Assembly: GCF_024707525.1 (NCBI RefSeq)
Contig: NZ_CP062231.1
Location: forward strand, 3,720,001-3,784,000
DNA length: 64,000 bases
Direction of reading: 5' to 3'
DNA from: Rhizobium sp. TH2
GTDB lineage: Bacteria > Pseudomonadota > Alphaproteobacteria > Rhizobiales > Rhizobiaceae
Shown here: one piece after another, positions 35,163 to 44,681 of the stretch
Layout of the letters: the number at the start of each line of letters is the position of its first letter
Numbering within the stretch: position 1 is the first letter of the stretch
Notes under the pieces: generated by a model
Databases searched by the model: none
The model's input: only the letters and a program-made list of their open reading frames with translations
Told to the model about the DNA's origin: nothing
Made by a program: the position numbers and the translations under genes

Positions 35163-36233
35163 ATGAAACTCATCACATCGCTGCTTGCAGCCGCAGCCAT
35201 GACCGTCGCGGCGTTTGTCGCTCCGGCATTCGCGGCGGACAAGGGCACCGTCGGCATTTCCATGCCGACCAAGACCTCCACTCGCTGGATTTCCGACGGC
35301 GAAACCATGGAGAAGCTGTTCAAGGACGCCGGCTACACGCCTGACCTCCAGTTCGCCGACGACGACATTCCGAACCAGCTCGCCCAGATCGAGAACATGG
35401 TCACCAAGGGTGCCAAGGTTCTCATCGTCGCTGCGATCGACGGCACCACGCTGTCCGACATCCTGCAGAAGGCCCATGACGCTGGCGTCAAGGTCATCGC
35501 TTACGACCGCCTGATCCGCGATTCCGGCAATGTCGATTACTACGCGACCTTCGACAACTTCCAGGTCGGCGTTCTCCAGGCGACCTCGCTCGTCGAGGGC
35601 CTGAAGGCGAAGTTCCCGGGCGTGAAGCCTTACAATGTCGAACTCTTCGGCGGTTCGCCGGACGACAACAACGCCTTCTTCTTCTATGACGGCGCGATGA
35701 GCGTTCTTCAGCCCCTGATCGACTCCGGCGATATCGCCATCAAGTCGGGCCAGATGGGCATGGACCAGGTCGGTACGCTGCGCTGGGACGGCGCTGTCGC
35801 ACAGGCCCGCATGGAAAACCTGCTGTCCTCGACCTATACCGATGCGAAGGTCAACGGCGTTCTGTCGCCTTATGACGGCCTCTCGATCGGCATCCTGTCG
35901 GCCCTCAAGGGCGTCGGCTACGGTTCGGGCGACATGGTCATGCCCGTCGTCACCGGCCAGGACGCCGAGCTGCCGTCGGTCAAGTCGATCCTTGCCGATG
36001 AACAGTATTCGACCGTCTTCAAGGACACCCGCGAACTCGCCAAGGTCGCCGTGGGCATGGTCGATGCGATCATGAACGGCAAGGAGCCCGAGATCAACGA
36101 CACCAAGACCTACGACAATGGTGTCAAGGTCGTTCCGTCCTACCTCCTGAAGCCGGTTGCAGCCGACAAGTCCAACGTCAAGGACATTCTGGTCGGCGCC
36201 GGTTACTACACCGAAGACCAGATCAACAACTGA
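35163..36233 (+). CDS. chvE: Periplasmic sugar-binding protein ChvE
   Basis: A 356-residue periplasmic binding protein. It has a signal peptide (cleavage near 'APAFA/AD') and a sequence very close to Agrobacterium ChvE throughout, including '[22 protein letters not shown]' read in parts, '[11 protein letters not shown]', '[20 protein letters not shown]', '[15 protein letters not shown]' and '[11 protein letters not shown]'. ChvE binds galactose, glucose, arabinose and xylose for the GguAB transporter. In Agrobacterium it also presents sugars to the VirA sensor and mediates chemotaxis. It is the first gene of the operon, followed by a stable intercistronic hairpin. Confidence 0.93.
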   Translation: MKLITSLLAAAAMTVAAFVAPAFAADKGTVGISMPTKTSTRWISDGETMEKLFKDAGYTPDLQFADDDIPNQLAQIENMVTKGAKVLIVAAIDGTTLSDILQKAHDAGVKVIAYDRLIRDSGNVDYYATFDNFQVGVLQATSLVEGLKAKFPGVKPYNVELFGGSPDDNNAFFFYDGAMSVLQPLIDSGDIAIKSGQMGMDQVGTLRWDGAVAQARMENLLSSTYTDAKVNGVLSPYDGLSIGILSALKGVGYGSGDMVMPVVTGQDAELPSVKSILADEQYSTVFKDTRELAKVAVGMVDAIMNGKEPEINDTKTYDNGVKVVPSYLLKPVAADKSNVKDILVGAGYYTEDQINN

Positions 36234-36251
36234 TCGGTTGATCGATCTTCT

Positions 36252-36277
36252 GGGGCCTGCATTCAACTGCAGGCCCC
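36252..36277 (+). terminator. Intercistronic hairpin between chvE and gguA
   Basis: GGGGCCTGCA (36252-36261) and TGCAGGCCCC (36268-36277) form a perfect 10-bp stem with a 6-base loop, 18 bp past the chvE stop. TTCTC follows instead of a T-tract. It is more likely an mRNA-stabilising or partial-termination element that leaves the binding protein more abundant than the transporter. Confidence 0.7.
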
Positions 36278-36351
36278 TTCTCACTTCCGGAGTGAAATCC
36301 TATAGTCCCCGGCGGATCCATGAAGGATCATCCGTGGTGGAACAGCAGGTT

Positions 36352-37887
36352 ATGACTGATATAATTCTAGAAATGCGGAACATTACGAAGGCCTTTCCAG
36401 GCGTCAAGGCCCTGGATGATGTGAGCTTCAAGGTCCGCGAAGGCGAAATTCACGCCCTGGTCGGCGAAAATGGCGCCGGAAAATCCACCCTCATGAAGGT
36501 GCTGAGCGGCGTCTATCCCGCCGGGACCTACGAGGGCGAAATCATCTATGACGGTGAAGCCCGGCGCTTCTCGACGATCTCCGACAGCGAGCATCTTGGC
36601 ATCATCATCATCCACCAGGAACTCGCGCTGGTGCCGCTGCTGTCGATCGCGGAGAACATCTTTCTCGGCAACGAGATCGCCACCAATGGCGTCATCGACT
36701 GGCCGCAGACCTTCGCCCGCACCAAGGAACTGCTGACCAAGGTCGGCCTCAAGGAACCGCCCGCCACGCTGATCACCGACATCGGCGTTGGCAAGCAGCA
36801 GCTGGTGGAAATCGCCAAAGCGCTTTCCAAGAAAGTGCGGCTGTTGATCCTCGACGAACCGACCGCATCGCTCAACGAAACGGATTCCGACGCGCTGCTC
36901 AAGCTGCTGATGGAATTCCGCAAGCAGGGCATGACCTCGATCATCATTTCCCACAAGCTCAACGAGATCCGCAAGGTCGCCGACCAGATCACCATCCTGC
37001 GCGACGGCGGCACGGTGGAGACGCTGGACGCCCATACCGGTGACGTCAGCGAAGATCGCATCATCAAGGGCATGGTCGGCCGCGACATGGAAGACCGCTA
37101 TCCGCCGCGCGACGTGGCGATCGGCGAAATGCTGCTCGAAGTGAAGAACTGGAACGTCTTCCACCAGAACCACCGCGACCGGCAGTTCCTGCACAATGTG
37201 AACCTCAACGTCCGGGCGGGCGAAGTCGTCGGCATCGCAGGCCTGATGGGCGCCGGCCGCACCGAGACCGCGATGAGCATTTTCGGCAAGGCCTGGGGCC
37301 ACAAGATCACCGGCGAGGTGCTGATGCACGGCAAGCCGGTCGATGTCAGCACCATTCCGCGCGCCATCGACGCGGGCCTCGCCTATGTCACCGAGGACCG
37401 CAAGCAGTTGGGCCTCGTGCTGATCAACAACATCATGCACAACACCACGCTCGCCAACCTCAACAAGGTCGCGAATGTCGGCGTGATTGACGAGCACGCC
37501 GAGCGAAAGGTCGCGGGCGATTATCGCACGCGGCTACGCATCCGCTCGCACTCGATCATGCAGGAAGCCGTCAACCTCTCGGGCGGCAACCAGCAGAAGG
37601 TGGTGCTGTCGAAATGGCTGTTTACCAATCCCGAAGTGCTGATTCTCGACGAGCCGACCCGCGGCATCGACGTCGGCGCCAAGTATGAAATCTACACCAT
37701 CATCAACCAGCTCGCCGCTGAAGGAAAAGGCATTCTGATGATATCATCGGAAATGCCGGAATTGCTCGGCACCTGCGACCGCATCTACGTGATGAACGAA
37801 GGCCGCATCGTCGCCGAACTTTCCAAAGAAGAAGCAAGCCAGGAAACAATCATGCGCGCCATCATGCGCTCCGGGGAGAAGCACTAA
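36352..37887 (+). CDS. gguA: Sugar ABC transporter ATPase GguA
   Basis: A 511-residue protein with two ABC domains in one chain, as in all carbohydrate-uptake CUT2 ATPases. First half: Walker A '[12 protein letters not shown]', '[11 protein letters not shown]'. Second half: '[15 protein letters not shown]' as the degenerate Walker A, signature '[15 protein letters not shown]' and '[16 protein letters not shown]'. ATG at 36352 matches the family's '[21 protein letters not shown]' start. The open frame runs to 36157 inside chvE without likeness. Its stop TAA shares one base with the gguB ATG. Confidence 0.93.
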   Translation: MTDIILEMRNITKAFPGVKALDDVSFKVREGEIHALVGENGAGKSTLMKVLSGVYPAGTYEGEIIYDGEARRFSTISDSEHLGIIIIHQELALVPLLSIAENIFLGNEIATNGVIDWPQTFARTKELLTKVGLKEPPATLITDIGVGKQQLVEIAKALSKKVRLLILDEPTASLNETDSDALLKLLMEFRKQGMTSIIISHKLNEIRKVADQITILRDGGTVETLDAHTGDVSEDRIIKGMVGRDMEDRYPPRDVAIGEMLLEVKNWNVFHQNHRDRQFLHNVNLNVRAGEVVGIAGLMGAGRTETAMSIFGKAWGHKITGEVLMHGKPVDVSTIPRAIDAGLAYVTEDRKQLGLVLINNIMHNTTLANLNKVANVGVIDEHAERKVAGDYRTRLRIRSHSIMQEAVNLSGGNQQKVVLSKWLFTNPEVLILDEPTRGIDVGAKYEIYTIINQLAAEGKGILMISSEMPELLGTCDRIYVMNEGRIVAELSKEEASQETIMRAIMRSGEKH

Positions 37888-39095
37888 TGGTCTCCGATAC
37901 CACCACCGAAAAATCGCAGCCGGCCTTCGGAGAATATTTCCGCAAGAACATACGCGAATACGGTCTGTTGATCGCACTCGTCGTCATCATGCTGTTCTTC
38001 CAGATCATCACCGGCGGCGTGCTGTTCCGGCCGGTCAATCTCACCAACCTGATCCTGCAGAATTCCTTCATCGTCATCATGGCGCTGGGCATGCTGCTGA
38101 TCATCGTTGCGGGTCATATCGACCTCTCCGTGGGTTCGATCGCAGCCTTCGTCGGCGGCATATCGGCGATCATGCTGGTGAAATTCGGCTGGCATTTCTC
38201 GATCGTCGTGCCGCTATGTCTGATCATTGGCGGCCTTGCCGGCGCCGCACAGGGCTACTGGATCGCATATCAGAAGATTCCGGCCTTCATCGTGACGCTG
38301 GCCGGCATGCTCGTCTTCCGCGGCCTGACTTACCTGGTGCTGTCGAACCGTCCTCTCGGTCCTTTCCCGAAGGACTTCCAGATGCTTTCGACCGGGTTCA
38401 TTCCCGATTTCCTGTCGTTCACGGATCCTTCGACCAGCCTGATCAAGAACTATCTGGCGCTTATCGTCGTGTTGGTCCTGGTCGGCCTTGCCATGTATTA
38501 CGGCTTCCGCGGCCGCAGCCGGAACGAGGCGCACGGCACGGAAAACGAACCCTTCCTGTTTTTCGCGCTGCAGATGGGCATCATCGGCGTCGTCGCGGTC
38601 TTCCTAGGCTTCCAGCTTTCGACCTATCGCGGCCTGCCCAACGTGCTCGTCGTCATGGGTGTGCTGATCGCGCTCTATACGTTCGTCACCAACCGCTCCA
38701 CGATCGGCCGCCGCATCTATGCGATGGGTGGCAATGAGAAGGCGGCAAAACTCTCGGGCATCAATACCGAGCGGCTGACCTTCCTGACCTTCGTCAACAT
38801 GGGTGTGCTTGCGGCGCTCGCCGGCATGATCATCGCAGCGCGTCTCAATTCGGCGACGCCGAAGGCTGGCGTCGGCATCGAACTCGACGTCATCGCCGCC
38901 TGCTTCATCGGCGGCGCCTCGGCATCCGGCGGCGTCGGCAAGATCACCGGCGCGGTGATCGGTGCTTTCATCATGGGCGTCATGAACAACGGCATGTCGC
39001 TCATGGGTCTGTCGATCGATTACCAGCAGTTGGTCAAGGGACTGGTTCTGCTGCTCGCCGTCTATTTCGACGTCTACAACAAGAGAAAAGGCTGA
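37887..39095 (+). CDS. gguB: Sugar ABC transporter permease GguB
   Basis: A 402-residue CUT2-type permease with about ten hydrophobic helices. The conserved 'GHIDLSVGSIAAFVGGISA' and 'IPAFIVTLAGMLVFRGL' in the first half, and 'AMGGNEKAAKLSGINTERLTFLTFVNMG' read in parts with 'ACFIGGASASGGVGKITGAVIG' in the second, are as in GguB/XylH. With GguA and ChvE it imports galactose, glucose and pentoses. It overlaps gguA by one base. Confidence 0.93.
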   Translation: MVSDTTTEKSQPAFGEYFRKNIREYGLLIALVVIMLFFQIITGGVLFRPVNLTNLILQNSFIVIMALGMLLIIVAGHIDLSVGSIAAFVGGISAIMLVKFGWHFSIVVPLCLIIGGLAGAAQGYWIAYQKIPAFIVTLAGMLVFRGLTYLVLSNRPLGPFPKDFQMLSTGFIPDFLSFTDPSTSLIKNYLALIVVLVLVGLAMYYGFRGRSRNEAHGTENEPFLFFALQMGIIGVVAVFLGFQLSTYRGLPNVLVVMGVLIALYTFVTNRSTIGRRIYAMGGNEKAAKLSGINTERLTFLTFVNMGVLAALAGMIIAARLNSATPKAGVGIELDVIAACFIGGASASGGVGKITGAVIGAFIMGVMNNGMSLMGLSIDYQQLVKGLVLLLAVYFDVYNKRKG

Positions 39096-39200
39096 GGAAC
39101 AACGCGGGCCAACCGCCCCACCTCACGAATGCTCCTGCCATGAAATTCGGGATCTCGTGTCCCGTCTCGGGCCGGGCATGCCATCGAAAGGAATAAGAAA

Positions 39201-40196
39201 GTGCTGATTTCGCAGATCAGAGATAACTCGGGTGCCATCACCGTCGCCGTCCGCGAACAGGGCGGAGAAGCCCGCGCCGTGAAGAACGCACCGAGCGTCT
39301 ACGCGCTCGCCATGGAAGCCGCCGATAGCGACAAGTCGCTGGCCGATATCATTGCCGCCCATGGTCTCGGCGATGTCGTGGACCTGACCAAAGCCCGCGA
39401 CGAGGGCCGTTTCCTGCCGCCGATCACCCATCCCGATCCGGCGCATATCCACCTGACCGGCACCGGCCTTACCCATCTCGGCTCGGCCGCGACGCGCGAT
39501 TCCATGCACAAGAAGACGACGGAAGCTGCCGAGGAGACGCTGACGGACTCGATGAAGATGTTCCGCATGGGTCTTGAGAACGGCAAGCCGAAGCCGGGCG
39601 AGAGGGGCGTACAGCCCGAATGGTTCTACAAGGGCAACGGCACGCAGGCCGTCGCGGGCGAGCAGCCGTTGACCTCCCCCTCCTTCGCGCTCGATGGCGG
39701 CGAAGAGCCGGAGATGGCGGGCATCTATGTGATCGGCAAGCACGGCGCGCCGTTCCGCGTCGGATTTGCCGTGTCCAACGAATTCTCCGACCACGTCACC
39801 GAGCGGATCAACTACCTCTATCTCGCCCATTCCAAGCTGCGGCAGGCGAGCTTCGGCCCGGAAATCCGCATCGGCGCTCCGCCGGAGGATATCCGTGGCA
39901 CGTCGCGCATCCGCCGCGGTGACAAGGTGATTTTCGAAAAGCCCTTCCTGTCGGGCGAGGCGAACATGAGCCACACCTTCGCCAACCTCGAATACCATCA
40001 TTTCAAGTACAGCTTGTTCCGCCAGCCGGGCGACATACATGTGCATATGTTCGGCACCGCAACGCTTTCCTTCGCCGACGGCATCAAGCCGGAAGCCGGC
40101 GACGTCTTCGAAATCGAGGTCCCCGAATTCGGCATGGCGTTGCGCAATCCGCTTGCGATCGCGTCAGAGGAAGATGCTACCGTCCGCACACTTTAA
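39201..40196 (+). CDS. gguC: GguC, AraD1-family (FAH-fold) dehydratase
   Basis: A 331-residue protein of the GguC/AraD1 family, related to fumarylacetoacetate hydrolases. It shows 'PAHIHLTGTGLTHLGSAATRDSMH' in its first half and 'NEFSDHVTERINYLYLAHSKLRQASFGPEI' and 'HVHMFGTATLSFADGI' in its second, read in parts. AraD1-type proteins are proposed L-2-keto-3-deoxyarabonate dehydratases, giving alpha-ketoglutarate semialdehyde, which fits the next gene. The start is a GTG with AAAGGAA upstream. It is third in the chvE-ggu order known from Agrobacterium, where its role was originally unassigned. Confidence 0.88.
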   Translation: MLISQIRDNSGAITVAVREQGGEARAVKNAPSVYALAMEAADSDKSLADIIAAHGLGDVVDLTKARDEGRFLPPITHPDPAHIHLTGTGLTHLGSAATRDSMHKKTTEAAEETLTDSMKMFRMGLENGKPKPGERGVQPEWFYKGNGTQAVAGEQPLTSPSFALDGGEEPEMAGIYVIGKHGAPFRVGFAVSNEFSDHVTERINYLYLAHSKLRQASFGPEIRIGAPPEDIRGTSRIRRGDKVIFEKPFLSGEANMSHTFANLEYHHFKYSLFRQPGDIHVHMFGTATLSFADGIKPEAGDVFEIEVPEFGMALRNPLAIASEEDATVRTL

Positions 40197-40232
40197 GGGC
40201 TCTCACCCTTCAATCCTGACCAGGAGATACAA

Positions 40233-41666
40233 ATGGCACTTCACCAGAACCTGATCGCCGGCGAATGGACCGGTGGTGATGCTATCCCCAACATCAATCC
40301 GTCCGACACCAATGAAATCGTCGGCGAATATGCCCGCGGCACCGCCGACGACATGAAGAATGCCATCGCTGCCGCGAAGGCGGCCTTCCCCGCCTGGTCG
40401 CGCTCGGGCATTCTCGAACGCCATGCGATCCTCAGGAAGACCTCCGACGAGATTCTTGCCCGCAAGGACGAACTCGGCGCGCTGCTATCGCGCGAAGAAG
40501 GCAAGACACTTCCCGAGGGCATCGGCGAGGTCATCCGCGCTGCCCAGATCTTCGATTTCTTCGCCGGCGAGACGCTGCGCCTGACCGGCGAAACCGTGCC
40601 CTCGGCACGCCCGAATATCGGTGTCGATATCACCCGTGAGCCGATCGGCGTCGTCGGCATCATCACGCCGTGGAACTTCCCCATCGCCATTCCGGCCTGG
40701 AAGATCGCGCCGGCGCTCTGCTACGGCAACACCGTCGTCTTCAAGCCGGCCGAACTGGTTCCTGGTTCCGCCTGGGCGATCGTCGATATCCTGCACCGTG
40801 CGGGCCTGCCCAAGGGCGTGCTCAACCTTGTCATGGGCAAGGGCTCGGTCGTCGGCCAGGCGATGCTCGACAGCCCCGATCTCGCGGGTCTCACCTTCAC
40901 CGGCTCCCAAGGCACGGGCAAGCGCGTGGCGCTGGCCTCGATCGAGCATAACCGCAAGTTCCAGCTCGAAATGGGCGGCAAGAACCCCTTCGTCGTGCTC
41001 GACGATGCCGACCTTACCGTTGCCGTCGAAGCTGCCGCGAACTCCGCCTTCTTCGCCACCGGCCAGCGTTGTACGGCATCCTCGCGCATCATCGTCACCG
41101 AAGGCATCCATGACCGCTTCGTCGAAGCGCTGACGGCGCGGCTCTCGGGCCTCAATGTCGACAACGCGATGAAGCAGGGCACCCATATCGGCCCGGTCGT
41201 CGATCCCTCACAGCTCAAGCAGGACGAAGACTATATCGAGATCGGCAAGCAGGAAGGCGCCAAGCTGGTCATCGGCGGCAATCGCGTCGAACGCGAAACG
41301 CCCGGCTACTATCTGGCCCCTGCCCTGTTCACCGAGGCGACCAACCAGATGCGCATCTCCCGCGAGGAGATCTTCGGGCCAGTGGCGTCAGTCATCCGCG
41401 TCAAGGATTACGACGAGGCGCTCGCCACCGCCAACGACACGCCGTTCGGCCTGTCATCCGGCATAGCCACAACCAGCCTGAAATATGCCACCCATTTCAA
41501 GCGCAATGCCGAAGCCGGCATGGTGATGGTCAACCTGCCGACCGCCGGCGTCGATTTCCATGTGCCGTTCGGCGGCCGCAAGGGCTCGTCCTTCGGCTCC
41601 CGTGAACAGGGCAAATACGCAAACGAGTTCTTCACTACGGTGAAGACCGCTTACACGCTGGCATGA
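40233..41666 (+). CDS. Aldehyde dehydrogenase, probably alpha-ketoglutarate semialdehyde dehydrogenase
   Basis: A 477-residue NAD(P)-dependent aldehyde dehydrogenase. Visible are the NAD loop 'TPWNFPIAIPAWKIAPAL', 'FTGSQGTGKRVA', the general base Glu in 'QLEMGGKNPFVV' and catalytic Cys280 in 'FFATGQRCTASSR'. Its place between gguC and an arabinonate-type dehydratase suggests it oxidises 2-ketoglutarate semialdehyde to 2-ketoglutarate, the last step of non-phosphorylating pentose breakdown. Succinate-semialdehyde or betaine-aldehyde activity cannot be excluded from sequence. Confidence 0.88.
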   Translation: MALHQNLIAGEWTGGDAIPNINPSDTNEIVGEYARGTADDMKNAIAAAKAAFPAWSRSGILERHAILRKTSDEILARKDELGALLSREEGKTLPEGIGEVIRAAQIFDFFAGETLRLTGETVPSARPNIGVDITREPIGVVGIITPWNFPIAIPAWKIAPALCYGNTVVFKPAELVPGSAWAIVDILHRAGLPKGVLNLVMGKGSVVGQAMLDSPDLAGLTFTGSQGTGKRVALASIEHNRKFQLEMGGKNPFVVLDDADLTVAVEAAANSAFFATGQRCTASSRIIVTEGIHDRFVEALTARLSGLNVDNAMKQGTHIGPVVDPSQLKQDEDYIEIGKQEGAKLVIGGNRVERETPGYYLAPALFTEATNQMRISREEIFGPVASVIRVKDYDEALATANDTPFGLSSGIATTSLKYATHFKRNAEAGMVMVNLPTAGVDFHVPFGGRKGSSFGSREQGKYANEFFTTVKTAYTLA

Positions 41667-41718
41667 TCAAAGTGCCCAGGTGCTGGCACCGGGGCCACTC
41701 TATCAAGGACGACGACGC

Positions 41719-43458
41719 ATGAAAAAGAAGGCGGAATGGCCGCGCAGACTGAGATCGCAGGAATGGTATGGCGGCACGAGCCGTGATGTCATTTATCACC
41801 GCGGCTGGATGAAGAATCAGGGCTATCCGCACGACCTGTTCGACGGGCGTCCGGTGATCGGAATCCTCAACACCTGGTCGGACATGACACCGTGCAACGG
41901 CCATCTCCGCGAGCTTGCCGAAAAGGTGAAGGCGGGCGTTTGGGAAGCCGGCGGCTTCCCGATGGAAGTGCCGGTATTCTCGGCATCCGAAAACACCTTC
42001 CGTCCGACGGCGATGATGTACCGCAATCTCGCCGCACTCGCGGTCGAGGAGGCGATCCGTGCCCAGCCCATGGACGGTTGCGTGCTGCTGGTCGGCTGCG
42101 ACAAGACCACGCCGTCGCTGATCATGGGAGCCGCATCCGTAGACCTGCCGTCGATCGTCGTCACCGGCGGGCCGATGCTGAACGGCTATTTCCGCGGTGA
42201 ACGCGTCGGCTCGGGCACGCATCTGTGGAAGTTCTCCGAAATGGTCAAGGCCGGCGAGATGACGCAGGCCGAGTTCCTCGAAGCCGAAGCCTCGATGAGC
42301 CGCTCGTCGGGCACCTGCAACACGATGGGCACTGCCTCCACCATGGCATCCATGGCCGAGGCGCTCGGCATGGCGCTGTCGGGCAATGCCGCCATCCCGG
42401 GGGTCGATTCCCGCCGCAAGGTCATGGCGCAGCTCACCGGCCGCCGGATCGTCCAGATGGTCAAGGATGACCTGACGCCATCGGACATCATGACGAAGCA
42501 CGCCTTCGAAAACGCCATCCGCACCAATGCGGCTATTGGCGGCTCCACCAACGCCGTCATCCACCTGCTTGCCATGGCGGGCCGGGTCGGCATCGATCTG
42601 ACGCTTGACGACTGGGACCGTTGCGGCCGCGACGTGCCGACCATCGTCAACCTGATGCCGTCGGGCAAATACCTGATGGAAGAGTTCTTCTATGCCGGCG
42701 GCCTGCCCGTGGTGCTCAAGCGTCTCGGCGAAGCGGGTCTCCTGCACAAGGACGCGATCACGGTCTCCGGCGAAACCGTCTGGGATGAGGTCAAGGACGT
42801 CGTCAACTGGAACGAAGACGTCATCCTGCCGGCCGAAAAGGCGCTGACCCAATCGGGCGGCATTGTGGTGCTGCGCGGCAACCTCGCGCCCAAGGGTGCG
42901 GTGCTGAAGCCATCGGCCGCGTCGCCGCATCTGCTGACACATCGCGGCCGGGCCGTGGTGTTCGAGAATATCGACGACTACAAGGCCAAGATCAACGACG
43001 ACAATCTCGACATCGACGAGACCTGCATCATGGTCATGAAGAACTGTGGTCCGAAGGGCTATCCCGGCATGGCCGAAGTCGGCAATATGGGGCTTCCCCC
43101 GAAAGTGCTGAAGAAGGGCATCACCGACATGGTCCGCATCTCCGATGCGCGGATGTCCGGCACCGCCTACGGCACCGTCATCCTGCACACCTCGCCGGAA
43201 GCGGCGGTCGGAGGACCGCTCGCGGTTGTTCGGAACGGTGACTTCATCGAGGTGGATGTGCCCAACCGTCGCATTCATCTCGACATCTCGGAAGAGGAAA
43301 TGGCGCGCCGGTTGGCGGCCTGGCAGCCCAACCATGATCTGCCGACATCGGGCTATGCCTGGCTGCACCAGCAGCATGTCCAGGGTGCCGACACCGGTGC
43401 CGACCTCGACTTCCTCAAAGGGTGTCGTGGAAATGCTGTCGGCAAGGATAGCCATTGA
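41719..43458 (+). CDS. IlvD/Edd-family sugar-acid dehydratase, L-arabinonate type
   Basis: A 579-residue Fe-S dehydratase. Three cysteines in the cluster positions are Cys59 ('TPCNGH'), Cys127 ('VGCDKTTPS') and Cys200 ('SSGTCNTMG'), the arrangement described for the [2Fe-2S] L-arabinonate dehydratase of Rhizobium leguminosarum. 'VSDARMSGTAYGTVILHTSPEAA' read in part near the C-terminus (here ISDARMSG) is the substrate-binding Ser segment. It dehydrates L-arabinonate or D-fuconate/galactonate to the 2-keto-3-deoxy acid used by the GguC-type enzyme. ATG 41719 has AAGGA upstream; the frame opens 13 codons earlier. Confidence 0.88.
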   Translation: MKKKAEWPRRLRSQEWYGGTSRDVIYHRGWMKNQGYPHDLFDGRPVIGILNTWSDMTPCNGHLRELAEKVKAGVWEAGGFPMEVPVFSASENTFRPTAMMYRNLAALAVEEAIRAQPMDGCVLLVGCDKTTPSLIMGAASVDLPSIVVTGGPMLNGYFRGERVGSGTHLWKFSEMVKAGEMTQAEFLEAEASMSRSSGTCNTMGTASTMASMAEALGMALSGNAAIPGVDSRRKVMAQLTGRRIVQMVKDDLTPSDIMTKHAFENAIRTNAAIGGSTNAVIHLLAMAGRVGIDLTLDDWDRCGRDVPTIVNLMPSGKYLMEEFFYAGGLPVVLKRLGEAGLLHKDAITVSGETVWDEVKDVVNWNEDVILPAEKALTQSGGIVVLRGNLAPKGAVLKPSAASPHLLTHRGRAVVFENIDDYKAKINDDNLDIDETCIMVMKNCGPKGYPGMAEVGNMGLPPKVLKKGITDMVRISDARMSGTAYGTVILHTSPEAAVGGPLAVVRNGDFIEVDVPNRRIHLDISEEEMARRLAAWQPNHDLPTSGYAWLHQQHVQGADTGADLDFLKGCRGNAVGKDSH

Positions 43459-43483
43459 CGTTGTAGGCAAGCGCGGCCAATTT

Positions 43484-43497
43484 GGTCATATATGACC
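43484..43497. promoter_or_regulatory. 14-bp perfect palindrome before the orphan antitoxin
   Basis: GGTCATATATGACC is perfectly symmetrical and lies 15 bp upstream of the preferred antitoxin start (43513), covering an alternative ATG at 43492. Phd-family antitoxins repress their own promoter through such short palindromes, so it is a likely autoregulatory operator. Confidence 0.6.
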
Positions 43498-43512
43498 ACT
43501 GTCGGAACGCAC

Positions 43513-43752
43513 ATGTCGCGAGTCAGCTTGAAGGATGCAAGAGCCGGGTTATCTGTCCTGATCGATCAGGCCAGCAAAGGGGAATTCGTGACGATCACGC
43601 GTCACGGAAAGCCTGCGGCAGTGCTTGTCGGCATCGAGGCCGCCGAGGCGGCACGAAAGGCGATGCATAGCGAAAGGCCCAATTTCGGCGAGTATATCAT
43701 GCGATTTCCTGGGGGCATCGACCTCGACCGCAGCCAATCGAAGATGCGCTAA
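43513..43752 (+). CDS. Phd/YefM-family antitoxin, toxin missing
   Basis: A 79-residue Phd-fold antitoxin beginning 'MSRVSLKDARAGLSVLIDQASKGEFVTITRHGKPAAVLV' (read in parts). It continues with the tail 'FMRFPGG' type segment seen in antitoxins of VapC-like PIN toxins (here YIMRFPGGIDLDRS). In such pairs the toxin gene overlaps the antitoxin's end. Here the frame stops at 43752 and no PIN or RelE frame follows, only about 200 bp of gene-free DNA. It is either a module that lost its toxin or an orphan regulator. An ATG at 43492 would add 7 residues. Confidence 0.8.
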   Translation: MSRVSLKDARAGLSVLIDQASKGEFVTITRHGKPAAVLVGIEAAEAARKAMHSERPNFGEYIMRFPGGIDLDRSQSKMR

Positions 43753-43945
43753 CGACAACTCTCAATTTATGCCCCTTGAAATAATTCCTATCCGCACCAT
43801 ATAGTGTTCAACGATGTCATAATTCCTTAACCATATGGGTTTATGAACATCAGTATTCGATTTTCCAGTGACCACGGATGTACTGGCACTGTAGAGGATC
43901 GGATGTCGGAGAGGTCAGGCTGAAATCGCCTGGCCTTTTTGTTTT
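43753..43945 (+). ncRNA. Candidate small RNA ending at a terminator
   Basis: Gene-free stretch after the antitoxin, ending in an intrinsic terminator whose stem is GGTCAGGC/GCCTGGCC. Between 43,840 and 43,910 there is no open frame of note, so the terminator may close an independent short transcript of roughly 70-120 bases rather than the antitoxin mRNA. No family is recognised, and the 5' end cannot be placed. It may simply be the antitoxin's 3' untranslated region. Confidence 0.3.
43913..43945 (+). terminator. Rho-independent terminator
   Basis: GGTCAGGC (43913-43920), loop TGAAATC, GCCTGGCC (43928-43935), then TTTTTGTTTT. The eight-pair stem has one T-G wobble. It points rightward and ends 14 bp before the stop of the convergent MBL-fold gene. 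Confidence 0.85.
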
Positions 43946-43958
43946 CTAGCCAGCGAGT

Positions 43959-44681
43959 TCACCCGCCTTTCGACGCGATATAATCACGCGCGACGCGCTG
44001 CATCTGCGCACAATCCATCACCACTCCGTGTCCGGCGTAGACCGTACCCACATCGAGTGACGCCAGCCGGCGCATCGTGCGAAGATAGGTCTCGACATCC
44101 GCCCCGGGAATATCGTCGACGAGCCCCTCGTCGTAGATCGCATCGGCGCTGAAGAAATCGCCATTGCGCTCATCGAGCAGCGCGATCGAGCCAGGTGAAT
44201 GTCCCGGCAGGTGAAGCACGGTGAACTTGCGATTCCCCAGATCGACCGCGTCACCTTCATCGAGGAATTCCGTTAGCGGTGCTGGCGTCAGCGCGTAATT
44301 CGCGATCGTCCAATCCAGCGCGGGTAATGCCGTGACCGGCGGCTCGATTTCAACGAATGCCGATGCCAGCGTGCCTGCATCGTCCATCTCGGCAAAGGTA
44401 TGCGCCTCGATCCGGTGCCCCGCACGGCGCTCATATTCGTGGAACGAGCCGACATGATCGACATGCGCATGCGAAGCGATCGCCAACACAGGATGGCCCA
44501 TTGCCGGCGAGACCTCCGTCAGACTCCGGACGCCGACACCGAAATCGAGCTGGATATCGAAATCGCGGCCCTCGATCCGATAGAGATTGGCTCGGAAGAA
44601 CCCATGCACATGCGGTTCGGTGAACCGCGTGATTCCGGGTGCCAGGACGGTGGTTTCGAACCAGGGCTTGATGAGCATCAC
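43959..44681 (-). CDS. MBL-fold metallo-hydrolase
   Basis: A 240-residue metallo-beta-lactamase-fold enzyme. The metal motif is 'ASHAHVDHVGSF' (H-x-H-x-D-H), with further ligands in 'LHLPGHSPGSIALLD' and 'YAGHGVVMD'. No signal peptide is seen. The substrate is unknown; relatives hydrolyse thioesters, lactones or phosphodiesters. The upstream ROK repressor stop overlaps this start: GTG at 44681 (4-base GTGA overlap) or ATG at 44678 (1-base TGATG overlap). Translational coupling to a xylose-type regulator hints at a sugar-lactone or glycoside-related role. Confidence 0.87.
   Translation of the reverse strand: MMLIKPWFETTVLAPGITRFTEPHVHGFFRANLYRIEGRDFDIQLDFGVGVRSLTEVSPAMGHPVLAIASHAHVDHVGSFHEYERRAGHRIEAHTFAEMDDAGTLASAFVEIEPPVTALPALDWTIANYALTPAPLTEFLDEGDAVDLGNRKFTVLHLPGHSPGSIALLDERNGDFFSADAIYDEGLVDDIPGADVETYLRTMRRLASLDVGTVYAGHGVVMDCAQMQRVARDYIASKGG

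Noticed and set aside
41635..43470. A 611-codon open frame antisense to the IlvD/Edd dehydratase gene
   Set aside because: It mirrors a well-supported gene codon for codon, has no family likeness and is explained by GC-rich codon bias leaving the opposite strand open.
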